64,000 bases of DNA from the NCBI RefSeq assembly GCF_021462225.1, contig NC_061804.1:40611975-40675974 (forward strand), written 5' to 3'. A program made the translations under genes and the position numbers. Positions 58,201-64,000 of the stretch are shown here, one piece after another. The DNA comes from Girardinichthys multiradiatus (taxonomy: Eukaryota > Chordata > Actinopteri > Cyprinodontiformes > Goodeidae). The notes under the pieces were generated by a model. That model did not search any database. It saw only the letters and a program-made list of their open reading frames with translations, and was not told where the DNA came from. The stretch's first letter is position 1. Each line of letters starts with the position of its first letter.

Positions 58201-61200
58201 GTTCCTGCTTCCTGGGTAGACAATGATGACCCCCAACATGCAGGGTATTATTATGGCCATTGGCAAATCCAGCAGCATATATGAAAAGAACGGGCCTGAG
58301 GCAGCCTTTTTTAAGGTACTATCTCTCTCCTTTTACCTCTCCTCTTTCCACCTACAGCCTTATTCACTTCCTGTTCTGTGTGTTCATTTCTGCATCGTAC
58401 AGGTGCATCATGTTATATTTGCAAAAAGTTAATTCATTGCAGTAATTAAATTCAAATGGTAGAACTAATATAATGATTAATTCCACACAGAGTGATGAGG
58501 ACTCAGCTTCTCAGAATATGTGAATAGTAAATATGACCAATAAAAACTTTAAGACAGAAATCTTCGTCTACTGAAAGGTATGGTATCTGCTTGTCTTGAA
58601 TTGTTGGGTCGGGTGTCTCTTCACAGCACTCCATAGATTCTCTGTGGGGTTAGGTCTGGTAGGTTTGCTGCCCAATCAGTCACAGGGATGCCATCATCAT
58701 TAAAGCAGGTATTGGTAGTGTGGGCAGGCGCCAAGGCTTGTTGAGGGGAAAAAGTCAGCATCTGCATAACGCTGGTCAGCAACATTTCCTGGTAGATGGC
58801 GGCTCTGACTTTGGAATTTAGAAGCACAGTAGACCAACACCAGCAGATGAAATGGCACCACAAATCCTCACTGACTGTAGAAATTTCACACTGGACCTCG
58901 AGCAACTTGGATCCTGTGCCTCTCCACTCTTTCTCCAGACTCTGGAGCCTAATTTCTAAATGAAACACAATATTCACTTTTAACTGAAAAGAGAACTTTG
59001 AACCGCTAAGGAACACTCTAACCCCTTTTCTCCTTACCTAAAGTAAGATGGTTCTGATGTTGCCTCTGGTTCAGGAGTGGTATGATATAAGAATTGTGAC
59101 AGTTGTAGTCCATGTCTTGAATATATCTGTGGATGGTGGCTCTTCAGGTACTGACTCCAGCTGCAGTCCACTCCTTGTGAGTCTCCCCCATCTCTCTTAT
59201 TGGTTTGCTTCACAATCCTCTCAAGATTGCAGTTATCACTGTTCACTGTATACCACACTTTTTCCTTCCATGCAACTTTCCAATAATATGTTTGAATAGG
59301 GCAGTCTGAACAGCCAGCTTCTCTAGCAAGGAGTTTTTGTGTCTTACCGTCCTTGTGGAGGTTGTTGTGACGGTCTGCTGGACAACTGTCAAGTCAGCAT
59401 CCTTAACCATGATTTAAATCATTTTATTTATCTGATGGAATGGAGTTTTTAGGTTTCATTAGCTGCTGACCATAATCATCAAATTCAGTGAAATAAACAA
59501 TTGGAATATATCAGTCTGTGTGTCTGATGAATCTGGGTTTCACCTTTTGAATCTAATTACTGAAATAATTTAACTCCCTGATACTAATTTATTGAGATGC
59601 ACCTATAGTCTGCACCATAAACATCGCAGCCTTTTTAACAGAGGTAACGTTAATGTAAAGCTCAGATGCTTATGTGTTTCTTCTCTACATTTTTTTGTTG
59701 TTGTTAAACATTCCAATGTTTTGCTGATTTAAGTCTTTGTAATTTCAAATTAAAAGTCTGTTGTAAAAGTGGACTAAATAAGAGAGAAGTAATATCCACC
59801 TGTTGATCCATGAATGTTCCTGTGCTTTGTCTCTGATCAGGCCATCAAGTTGGAATACGCTCGTCTTCTAAGATTTGCCCAGGAGGATACGCCACCTGAG
59901 ATGGACTACAGGCTACATCATGTTATTGTTTATTTCATCCAGAACGAGGCACCCAAAAAGATCCTGGAGAGGACTCTGCTCACACAGTTTGCTGACAGAA
60001 ACCTGGCCTTCGATGAGAGGTACATTAGGCTCTTCAAATTAGTCTTTTGAAATCCTGCTATGGGTCACTCCCACAACAGAGTGCAACGCAGCGCGGTCTT
60101 ATTGCCAGTGTGTTGAGTTCTGCAGAGATTTTAAAATCAGTGCTTTTGGTTTATAAGCTGTGCTCCAAGTTTTTGTTGGCTTTACTTACTGATTATGTCT
60201 TTGACTTCTCTTTAAACAACAGAAATTGTACATGCAAGCACTGCTGTAAGTCTTGTGTCATGCAAAAGTATTCATACTCCTTGAACTTTTCCACACTGTC
60301 ACATTACAACCTCAAAGCTTTAATGTAGTTTGTAATAATCCTAAACGGACTGAAGTTGAATTTTTTTTTTTGCAGGTCATACTGACCACTAAAAGCACTT
60401 TTACACTGAGTCAAATTCACCCTTTCAAACACATTCACACACTAATAGCTGGACAACTTGGGGTTCAGTGTCTGTGTTCAGAAAGCCACTGTTGAAAATG
60501 ATATGTTCCATTTGAAATGTAGCCCCAGGTTGATGTATGGAACATGGTAAAGATCTGATAGAAGGTGGTCTGGTCAGATGGGGCCAAATCGGAACCTTTC
60601 GACCAACCTGCTCAAATCTGTGTGTGGCAGAAAAGTAATAATGCACACCACCCTTAACACACCATCCCCATGGTGAAATGGTGGTGGCTGCATCATGCTG
60701 TGGGGATAGGACAATAGATGGAGTTCTGCAGAGCAGTCATGGATGAAAACCTGATGGCGAGATGGTGTTCAGACACTTTCTATCAAAGCTAACTGAGGAA
60801 AGATGTTTCTAATAGGTATTGACTCAGTGGCCCTGAATACAAATGCACTCCATGCTCTGATATCTTTTTTTTTTTTGTAAAATAAATGTAGAAAACATGC
60901 GTTTCTTATTTTTTCACAATTGATTTGATCTTTTAAACTCCTAAATCCCAATAAAATACATAGAAGTTTGTAGTTGGAAAAAGGGATGTGAAATTTTTTT
61001 AAGCTCTTGATGGTGGCAGTTCAGATGCTGTGTTTACATCATTTCGAAGAATCAAAGCAGTGTTTTTGGTGACGGCCTGCAGAGGGCAGCAAAGTGCTTA
61101 AGTTTGCAGCGTGGATGTAGTCCTTTTTGCTCTTAAAATCCATTTACATGAACATTTGATTTATTTAAGGCAGACTGGAGGCATGTGTATAGTAATATTT

Positions 61201-63420
61201 TATTTTGGTTTGATTTGAGGATTCTCATTCTTTTATCTCTGCATTGTTAAAGTCATACGGGGGCGTTGTGCTCAACTATGTCTAAAAACTTTTCCACTGT
61301 GCATGTTGGCCTCAATCCATATTTATGAGTACAAAATTGATTTCTCCCTTCTCCTCTATTTTGAGCAGGATAATTGGATTTATGCGTGCATGTGGCCTCA
61401 ATAGGAGCCTCCGGAGAAGTGTTTCACTTCTCCTCTCAGCAGTTAAGAGTGATTCATTTGGCTGTGTTAGGGCCTCAGGGCAGTGTGGACCATTTCATCT
61501 CGTAGAGCATCTCATGATGACTCAGCGTCTCATTGCTTACACCGGTTCGTCTTACTTTCTTCCCACCTCCCTTACAGATGTAAGAGCATTATGCAAGTGG
61601 CACTTGCTAAACTGGACCTGATTAAGCCTGAGGAGGTCAACATGGATGAGTATGAGGTGAGAAGTGACACAGTCTCCTTTTTTTTTATGAAGCTGGAAAA
61701 GCTAATTTCATCCCATTTTGTGTGTTCACGTTTATGCAGCGTAGGCATGGACAGGCGGGAGATTTCACAGCATCGAGACATATGCATAAAACACTTGAAA
61801 TTTAATATGGTTTTTAACTACGTTGTGGTAACATGATCTAACTGCTTTTTTAAACCAGAAAGGCAAATATTCTTTAATACAAGACATTGATTTGATAGAA
61901 TATATTGCTGAATTCAGTAACACTTTTCATGTGCTGATTGTTTATGGGGTATTAAAGCCTTCTTGTTTTTTGTTCCATTGACTAGGTTCCTATATGGTCT
62001 TGAAAAATCTGAAATTTAATTTTACAAATTTTCAAGTCTGGATAAGTATGGAAAAATAAAAGTGAAATTAGTTTAAGCTTTCATTCTTTCTCTCATTCCA
62101 TTTCATTTAAACCAAATGATAAGAATTTCTAGATAAATAAATGTCTTTTTTACATTGATTTATAGTGAGATGACCGTCATTATTGCTTTACCACATCATA
62201 ACTTGATCCTTTGTGCAACTCAATAATCGTCATGGTTTTTGTTACTTTTTAGTTAAAGGTAAACACAGGCTCATTCTAAAATCATAAAGAGCTGTGTCAG
62301 AGCTTTTACTTCTGTATCTTAAACTGGACACGAGGTTCTTGAATTGGGTTCAGTTCAGCTGCCTTGCAAAGCACTTAAATTCTCAGATTTTCAGATTTCG
62401 TAAAATAAAGATACAAACTGATTTAAAGGTTCTGCATTTGATCAATGATAACCTAGTCCAGATTTTCCTATGTATTCAGATTTTCTAACAAAGCTCCCAT
62501 GGACTGAATACACATTATATTGTGCATATTGTTATGCAACCAAACATGAACAAAAAACTTTCAAAACACATTTTAGACTATGGGACAATACTCCACCAGG
62601 CCCTTTTACTGAATCTGAAGCATCTTTAACAGATATTACCCTAACCACACTCATGTTTTATTCTCATGTGTCCATAATGTCAAAAAAAAAAACAAATCGG
62701 GAAAATCTAAAAATGAGCCTTGATAAATTTGGATTTTTGAAAATAGGAATATTCTAGGTATCCAAACTCCATCCATCCATTTTCTATACTCCCTCCTCCA
62801 TACAGGGTCACAGGGAGCTGGTGCCAGCGGTCTATGGGTGGGAGGCAGGGTACACCACAGCTAGTTGTAGTTACAGTCTAAAACATCACACTGTAACTGT
62901 CTTGTTTGTTTGAGATTAAGTGTTGCCTTAGTAACATTAATGGCTAACGATCTTGTAGTTTAAACCCAATGACTGTCATGACCAGAATTGTTTCCAAACA
63001 GCCAAATTTGGCTTTTAAGCAATAGGAAAAACTGTAGTAACCTTCTTTCTGATAGCTGATGGGCAGTGTGCAGCAGCACACAGGGGAGGGATAGCTCTGG
63101 ACTTCTCTGTACTCCATACAGCTCGAGAAAAGTCCACTCACTCCAGCACTAGCATCTCATCTGACTTCAAGCCGCAGTAATAGCGTGACAGAACAAGGCC
63201 TTCTTGACCTTGATGCCTAATGAGTGTTGGACAATGCAGTTATACTTCCACTGCATCTTAATTGATCTTTTTAATAGATCATTTTTTCCGTCTTTGTTTT
63301 CCACGAACCTTGTTTGTATTAACTTCTTGTTCTTTGACAGATGTGGCATCAAGACTACAGGAATTTCCTGGAGACAACCGTCCTGATGGTGACTGGTTTG
63401 GAGCTCTTCCAGAAGTCTAA
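25242..63420 (+). CDS. usp25: Ubiquitin carboxyl-terminal hydrolase 25, 23 exons, 3' end outside window
   Basis: A cysteine protease that removes ubiquitin chains and, in mammals, acts in immune signalling, ER-associated degradation and Wnt regulation. The coding sequence starts at 25242 ([10 protein letters not shown], as in other vertebrate USP25). Twenty-three exons with consistent phases give 1,005 complete codons before a donor at 63421. Visible domains are a UBA-like region (about 15-55), SUMO-interacting motif VIDLT (90-94), UIM1 (about 96-113), UIM2 (about 122-140), and the USP core with Cys177 in [13 protein letters not shown] and His613 in [11 protein letters not shown]. The USP25/28 inserted domain lies between, with a charged coiled coil (about 404-436). 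Lys98 and Lys140 correspond to the human SUMO/ubiquitin target lysines 99 and 141. Wording such as [18 protein letters not shown] and [14 protein letters not shown] favours USP25 over its paralogue USP28. The C-terminal roughly 200 residues lie beyond the window. Confidence 0.97.
26391..26411 (+). repeat. (TTTA)n microsatellite
   Basis: About five TTTA units in usp25 intron 1. Confidence 0.9.
27738..28068. mobile_element. hAT-like MITE in usp25 intron 1
   Basis: A 331 bp non-autonomous element with short inverted ends CAGGGTTGTAC and GTACAGCCCTG. The flanking 8 bases are GTTTGTAC on the left and TTTTGTAC on the right, a near-perfect 8 bp target-site duplication as made by hAT transposases. 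The interior is rich in TATCG-type motifs (AATATATCGTCATCGCAATA). No coding potential. Confidence 0.82.
30603..30680 (+). CDS. usp25: usp25 coding exon 2 (codons 15-40)
   Basis: Encodes [20 protein letters not shown] and on to QQALQ, the start of the UBA-like domain. Phase 0 at both ends. Confidence 0.96.
30934..31078 (+). CDS. usp25: usp25 coding exon 3 (codons 41-89)
   Basis: Encodes [20 protein letters not shown], the rest of the UBA-like domain, then [12 protein letters not shown]. Ends one base into codon 89. The acceptor TTTCCTGCAG is strong. Confidence 0.96.
31193..31316 (+). CDS. usp25: usp25 coding exon 4 (codons 89-130): SIM and UIM1
   Basis: Encodes [20 protein letters not shown] followed by [13 protein letters not shown] is the SUMO-interacting motif, and [14 protein letters not shown] is the first ubiquitin-interacting motif with its Ala and Ser core. 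Lys98 is the equivalent of human Lys99. Begins in codon 89 and ends two bases into codon 130. Confidence 0.97.
31317..32828 (+). other. usp25 intron 4
   Basis: 1.5 kb; no repeat or gene confidently recognised. Confidence 0.6.
32829..32991 (+). CDS. usp25: usp25 coding exon 5 (codons 130-184): UIM2 and catalytic Cys
   Basis: Completes the second ubiquitin-interacting motif ([11 protein letters not shown], Lys140), then [18 protein letters not shown], the USP Cys box with nucleophile Cys177. Ends phase 0. Confidence 0.97.
34161..34912. mobile_element. MITE with AGGGTGTATTCACACC ends
   Basis: A 752 bp non-autonomous element. The left end AGGGTGTATTCACACC is matched by GGTGTGAATACACCCT at the right end, a perfect 16 bp inverted repeat. 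Both subterminal regions are dense in GGTCCG and CGGACC motifs, including three exact palindromes GGTCCGGACC at 34224, 34269 and 34861. Another internal GGTGTGAATACAC-like block occurs near 34243. No transposase. The flanking bases do not show a clear target duplication. Confidence 0.82.
36806..37238. mobile_element. Candidate MITE with TAGCTGCRTT ends
   Basis: The ends TAGCTGCATT and AACGCAGCTA form a 10 bp inverted repeat with one mismatch. Inside, TTAATGGAAACAC followed by GGTAATT or CGCAATT occurs twice, at about 36866 and 37147, suggesting subterminal direct repeats. There is no coding potential, and the outer boundary is not certain. Confidence 0.55.
37636..37945 (+). mobile_element. 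tRNA-derived SINE in usp25 intron 5
   Basis: The head has a pol III A box (TGGCGCAGTTGG, 37640-37651) and B box (GGTTTGACTCC, 37684-37694) with tRNA-like spacing, each close to consensus. The body has AGTCCAAAAACGTGACTGTT, CCTGCGATGGACTGGCGACC and GGAGATAGGCACCAGC, and the 3' end is GAATGAATGAGTG simple repeat. Related tail sequence occurs in reverse at 62770-62865. Transcription is not implied. Confidence 0.85.
38468..38554 (+). CDS. usp25: usp25 coding exon 6 (codons 185-213)
   Basis: Encodes [20 protein letters not shown] and VLDLPRNQK, following the Cys box in the USP finger/thumb region. Phase 0 at both ends. Confidence 0.96.
38555..39844 (+). other. usp25 intron 6
   Basis: 1.3 kb. A run of degenerate TTTTAGTC/TTAGTCGACTAAAA units lies at about 39110-39200, and a short CTTTAAACGGACCAG piece at 39058-39072 resembles the 34161 MITE interior. 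Nothing else is recognised. Confidence 0.55.
39845..39982 (+). CDS. usp25: usp25 coding exon 7 (codons 214-259)
   Basis: Encodes [20 protein letters not shown], then [19 protein letters not shown]. This wording is diagnostic of USP25 rather than USP28. Phase 0 at both ends. Confidence 0.97.
39983..41102 (+). other. usp25 intron 7
   Basis: 1.1 kb. A decayed SINE-like piece lies near 40300-40390 (TTTTCTCAAGGCACTTTATA). Its 3' end forms a CAGCAG tandem acceptor. Confidence 0.55.
41103..41179 (+). CDS. usp25: usp25 coding exon 8 (codons 260-285)
   Basis: Encodes [20 protein letters not shown] and KAEED, the QQDVSEF block conserved in USPs. The acceptor is AACAG|CAG|GAT: use of the second AG would drop one Gln. 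Ends two bases into codon 285. Confidence 0.95.
41180..42726 (+). other. usp25 intron 8
   Basis: 1.5 kb; its first half is a decayed Tc1 element (41250-41985). The rest is unremarkable. Confidence 0.6.
41250..41985 (+). mobile_element. Decayed internally deleted Tc1 element
   Basis: Same family and orientation as 2816 and 60258. It has AAAGCATTCATACTGTCTGA and TTCACATGTTGTCACATTAT at the start, then AGAAGGTGCTCTAGCCAAAT, ATGAAACACGGTGGTGGCAG and AGAGCTACAATAGGATGGTT, which are transposase-derived. A large internal part, including the helix-turn-helix, is missing. Confidence 0.8.
42727..42800 (+). CDS. usp25: usp25 coding exon 9 (codons 285-310)
   Basis: Encodes [20 protein letters not shown] and GVLE. 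Starts with the last base of codon 285 and ends one base into codon 310. Confidence 0.96.
42801..44431 (+). other. usp25 intron 9
   Basis: 1.6 kb; no repeat confidently named. A short C/G homopolymer stretch (CCACCCCCCACCCCCG) lies near 44214. Confidence 0.5.
44432..44583 (+). CDS. usp25: usp25 coding exon 10 (codons 310-360)
   Basis: Encodes [20 protein letters not shown], then [19 protein letters not shown] and the Ser-rich [11 protein letters not shown]. Part of the catalytic fold. Ends phase 0 at GAG|GTTAGT. Confidence 0.97.
44584..46355 (+). other. usp25 intron 10
   Basis: 1.8 kb, AT-rich; no repeat or gene confidently recognised. Confidence 0.5.
46356..46483 (+). CDS. usp25: usp25 coding exon 11 (codons 361-403)
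   Basis: Encodes [20 protein letters not shown], then [15 protein letters not shown], the conserved USP core strand before the inserted domain. Ends two bases into codon 403. Confidence 0.97.
46575..46670 (+). CDS. usp25: usp25 coding exon 12 (codons 403-435)
   Basis: Encodes [20 protein letters not shown] and [11 protein letters not shown], a highly charged heptad-like helix. In mammalian USP25 this inserted domain drives dimer and tetramer assembly. Confidence 0.97.
46866..47030 (+). CDS. usp25: usp25 coding exon 13 (codons 435-490), GC donor
   Basis: Encodes [20 protein letters not shown], then [18 protein letters not shown] and a Pro/Gly/Thr-rich stretch. The donor is CCAAG|GCAAGT, a GC-type donor with otherwise strong consensus; reading frame and homology both require it. 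The nearest downstream GT (47045) would break the frame with exon 14. Confidence 0.93.
47245..47486 (+). CDS. usp25: usp25 coding exon 14 (codons 490-571)
   Basis: Begins in a low-conservation Ser/Pro/Ala/Gln-rich linker, then [40 protein letters not shown] and ENDTR. The acceptor CTAG|CAG|CAC is a tandem NAGNAG; either choice keeps the frame. Ends one base into codon 571. Confidence 0.95.
47600..47670 (+). CDS. usp25: usp25 coding exon 15 (codons 571-594)
   Basis: Encodes [20 protein letters not shown] and MMQ. Ends phase 0 at CAG|GTGAGC. Confidence 0.96.
47760..47988 (+). CDS. usp25: usp25 coding exon 16 (codons 595-671): catalytic His box
   Basis: Encodes [20 protein letters not shown] with catalytic His613, then [20 protein letters not shown] and [16 protein letters not shown], which close the USP fold. 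Ends one base into codon 671. Confidence 0.98.
47989..49070 (+). other. usp25 intron 16
   Basis: 1.1 kb; contains a Tc1/mariner C-terminal fragment (48620-48900). The rest is unremarkable. Confidence 0.6.
48620..48900 (-). mobile_element. Tc1/mariner fragment in usp25 intron 16
   Basis: The minus strand encodes [20 protein letters not shown] followed by [12 protein letters not shown] and PPQTVQ with frame interruptions. This is the catalytic Glu region of a Tc1-like transposase. Both element ends are missing. Confidence 0.82.
49071..49328 (+). CDS. usp25: usp25 coding exon 17 (codons 671-757)
   Basis: Encodes [20 protein letters not shown], an acidic linker ([18 protein letters not shown]), then a long Ser/Ala/Pro-rich stretch that looks disordered. 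Ends one base into codon 757. Confidence 0.95.
49508..49647 (+). CDS. usp25: usp25 coding exon 18 (codons 757-803)
   Basis: Encodes [20 protein letters not shown], then a charged helix ending EVLLNA. Donor GCT|GTATGT, phase 0. From here splicing may go to exon 19 or straight to exon 21; both keep frame. Confidence 0.95.
49648..51707 (+). other. usp25 intron 18
   Basis: 2.06 kb, AT-rich; no repeat or gene confidently named. The overlapping frames at 50940-51242 are not recognised. Confidence 0.5.
51708..51881 (+). CDS. usp25: usp25 optional exon 19 (58 codons)
   Basis: Encodes a Ser/Pro/Thr-rich segment followed by [20 protein letters not shown] and GGYDDE. The acceptor TTCCTTTCCAG and donor GAG|GTAGCT are good; phase 0 at both ends, so it can be skipped without a frameshift. 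It lies where the longer muscle-type USP25 isoform carries extra residues, and the VGxFVIE wording recalls the USP25/USP28 long forms. Confidence 0.88.
52485..53465 (+). pseudogene. LINE polyprotein, endonuclease part
   Basis: The frame is rich in Arg, Gly and Pro at its start (true start uncertain). The APE-type endonuclease follows: [31 protein letters not shown], and [12 protein letters not shown]. The last endonuclease block [11 protein letters not shown] lies in the next frame, so an indel near 53,420-53,440 splits the protein. Endonuclease nicks target DNA for target-primed reverse transcription. Confidence 0.9.
53404..54654 (+). pseudogene. LINE polyprotein, linker and reverse transcriptase start
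   Basis: Continues the endonuclease ([11 protein letters not shown]), then a charged linker ([20 protein letters not shown]) and the start of the reverse transcriptase: [39 protein letters not shown] and [20 protein letters not shown]. The residues normally between LYNLYRVE and [13 protein letters not shown] are partly missing (about ten codons by comparison with the expected motif spacing), and the frame shifts near 54,570. Confidence 0.9.
54561..54950 (+). pseudogene. LINE polyprotein, reverse transcriptase catalytic part
   Basis: Contains [20 protein letters not shown] (motif A Asp), [20 protein letters not shown] (motif B) and [14 protein letters not shown] (motif C FADD). It ends by frameshift after AAKWEVG. 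Confidence 0.92.
54917..55645 (+). pseudogene. LINE polyprotein, C-terminus
   Basis: Begins at [20 protein letters not shown], then [20 protein letters not shown] (motif E region), the thumb-like [20 protein letters not shown] and a basic [20 protein letters not shown] tail, ending at TAA. About 20 bases separate this stop from the 3' end of the element. Confidence 0.9.
55904..56524 (+). mobile_element. TTAA-flanked MITE, complete copy
   Basis: A 621 bp element. The ends AGTAGAACTAAACC and GGTTTAGTTCCACT form a 14 bp inverted repeat with one mismatch. TTAA lies directly outside at 55900-55903 and 56525-56528, the target duplication of piggyBac- and Kolobok-type transposases. The interior has no transposase; the frame at 56063-56260 is not recognised. 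The split copy at 10700-12912 is the same family in reverse. Confidence 0.88.
58220..58315 (+). CDS. usp25: usp25 optional exon 20 (32 codons)
   Basis: Encodes [20 protein letters not shown] and [12 protein letters not shown], very similar to the USP25/USP28 long-isoform segment ending in FFK before AIKLEYARL. Acceptor GGGTAG|ACA, donor AAG|GTACTA, phase 0 at both ends, so it too can be included or skipped cleanly. Confidence 0.92.
58316..59840 (+). other. usp25 intron 20
   Basis: 1.5 kb; two thirds is a decayed Tc1 element (58590-59609). Confidence 0.65.
58590..59609 (-). mobile_element. Decayed Tc1 element in usp25 intron 20
   Basis: The minus-strand transposase remnant starts near 59409 ([12 protein letters not shown] in kind) and includes degraded versions of all later blocks: [33 protein letters not shown] and [14 protein letters not shown], in which the catalytic Glu motif is destroyed. 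The right terminus ATACTAATTTATTGAGATGC is typical of this Tc1 group; the left terminus is lost. Confidence 0.85.
59841..60019 (+). CDS. usp25: usp25 coding exon 21 (codons 894-953)
   Basis: Encodes [20 protein letters not shown], then [20 protein letters not shown] and [10 protein letters not shown]. Start of the conserved helical C-terminal region. Phase 0 acceptor; ends two bases into codon 953. Confidence 0.97.
60020..61577 (+). other. usp25 intron 21
   Basis: 1.6 kb, including a decayed Tc1 element (60258-60990). The rest is not recognised. Confidence 0.6.
60258..60990 (+). mobile_element. Decayed Tc1 element in usp25 intron 21
   Basis: Same family and orientation as 2816 and 41250. 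It starts CATGCAAAAGTATTCATACT and CTTGAACTTTTCCACACTGT, contains GGTCTGGTCAGATGGGGCCA and GAAATGGTGGTGGCTGCATC, and ends with TTTTTCACAATTGATTTGAT and AATCCCAATAAAATACATAG. The transposase is heavily deleted. Confidence 0.8.
61578..61656 (+). CDS. usp25: usp25 coding exon 22 (codons 953-979)
   Basis: Encodes [20 protein letters not shown] and NMDEYE. Donor GAG|GTGAGA, phase 0. Confidence 0.96.
61657..63340 (+). other. usp25 intron 22
   Basis: 1.7 kb, AT-rich; contains a reversed SINE-type tail (62770-62865). No gene is recognised. Confidence 0.55.
62770..62865 (-). repeat. Reversed SINE/LINE-type tail fragment
   Basis: CATCCATCCATTTTCTATAC followed by GGGTCACAGGGAGCTGGTGC and GGGAGGCAGGGTACACC is the reverse complement of the widespread fish tail ending in GGATGGATGG. 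It is partly shared with the 3' half of the 37636 SINE. Confidence 0.7.
63341..63420 (+). CDS. usp25: usp25 coding exon 23 (codons 980-1006), last exon in window
   Basis: Encodes [20 protein letters not shown] and ELFQKS, then two bases of the next codon. Donor TCTAA|GTACGC. Read-through would reach a TAA at 63461-63463 after 14 further codons, so an intron is required to continue the protein. Confidence 0.93.
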
Positions 63421-64000
63421 GTACGCCGACATGTTCTCAGATAACCCTCTGATTTCTTTCTAATAAATCAACAAACTCAGCCGCTGTGTTGTACACAAAT
63501 TAGGGTTCGATAGTTGTCCGTTTCAAATTAACAGTCTAGTCTCTAGGATGGCCTACGTTTCAATACAAACCTAAAGTATAAATGAAAACAAGTAAAACAG
63601 TATAAATAACAACCAGTGACATTTATTTTCAGAAATTCTCAAACTAAACACTGATTCTCTTAAGAATTGCAGGACTTTACAGATTATTAATGACACTTTC
63701 AAGTTTATCAAGTTTCTACTACTTTTTGCAATTTGTTCTCCTTGTAAAAGTGCTGAAATAGTGTTGGCCCCACATATTACCTGTTAGGCCACATGTACTG
63801 TGTGCTTGTACACGCCTTAGTGGATTTTACGGCTTACCTTTTATCATTGTAATTGACATTTTCTGCTTCTTGATTTATTGCTTCAAGTTTTCCCAGGTCT
63901 GGATAAGTATAAAAAATATATATAATATATGAAATATGCTAAATTAAATATGTAATATAATATGTAAAAATGTTTGTATTTCCAGACTTCATTTCCTATC
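63421..64000 (+). other. usp25 intron 23, start
   Basis: AT-rich intron sequence running off the window. A TATAATATATGAAATATG simple-sequence stretch lies near 63917-63963. The next exon is not in view. Confidence 0.6.

Larger units (their letters stand above)
51882..58219 (+). other. usp25 intron 19
   Basis: 6.3 kb, the largest intron in view. It holds the 3.27 kb non-LTR retrotransposon (52400-55666) and the complete TTAA MITE (55904-56524). The remaining sequence shows no gene. Confidence 0.7.

Noticed and set aside
25242..63420. USP28 instead of USP25
   Set aside because: The two are paralogues with the same architecture, but the N-terminus, the [18 protein letters not shown] block and [14 protein letters not shown] follow USP25 wording; USP28 differs at these places.

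Overview
The window is a stretch of animal nuclear DNA, almost certainly from a ray-finned (teleost) fish. The evidence is a spliced gene whose exons encode a USP25 deubiquitinase, surrounded by the crowded Tc1/mariner, piggyBac, hAT-like, SINE and non-LTR retrotransposon debris typical of teleosts. No prokaryotic features, rRNA genes or CRISPR arrays were seen, and no retroviral genes were recognised.

Positions 1 to about 25,000 form a gene-poor, repeat-rich block. It holds a DD36E-type Tc1/mariner relic (773-1898) and two sister copies of a 1.6 kb Tc1 element with 200 bp terminal inverted repeats (4806-6415 and 16118-17714). Between them lies a piggyBac transposase with a nearly complete reading frame (7042-8844), followed by a 431 bp tandem duplication. 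The block also contains an old Sleeping Beauty-like relic into which the second Tc1 copy inserted, a decayed reverse transcriptase on the minus strand near 22 kb, a split TTAA-flanked MITE, and a 983 bp foldback element (23343-24325) about 0.9 kb upstream of the USP25 start codon. I found no convincing host protein gene here.

From about 25,000 to the window end lies usp25 on the plus strand. There is a CpG-rich promoter-like stretch, a start codon at 25242, and 23 coding exons whose splice phases all agree, giving 1,005 complete codons before the last visible donor at 63421. The 3' part of the gene is outside the window. The predicted protein shows, in order, a UBA-like segment, a SUMO-interacting motif, two ubiquitin-interacting motifs, the USP catalytic core (Cys177, His613) interrupted by the USP25/28 inserted domain, and the start of the C-terminal region. 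Two consecutive in-frame exons (51708-51881 and 58220-58315) match the position and character of the optional exons of the long muscle-type isoform.

The introns carry many insertions: a hAT-like MITE, a MITE with three copies of a palindromic decamer, a further short-TIR MITE, a tRNA-derived SINE, several decayed Tc1 fragments, and a 3.27 kb GC-rich non-LTR retrotransposon with a 10 bp target-site duplication. That retrotransposon sits between the two optional exons. The most interesting points are the foldback element with a possible captured first exon, the near-intact Tc1 and piggyBac transposases, the GC-AG intron and NAGNAG acceptors of usp25, and the two-copy TTAA MITE.
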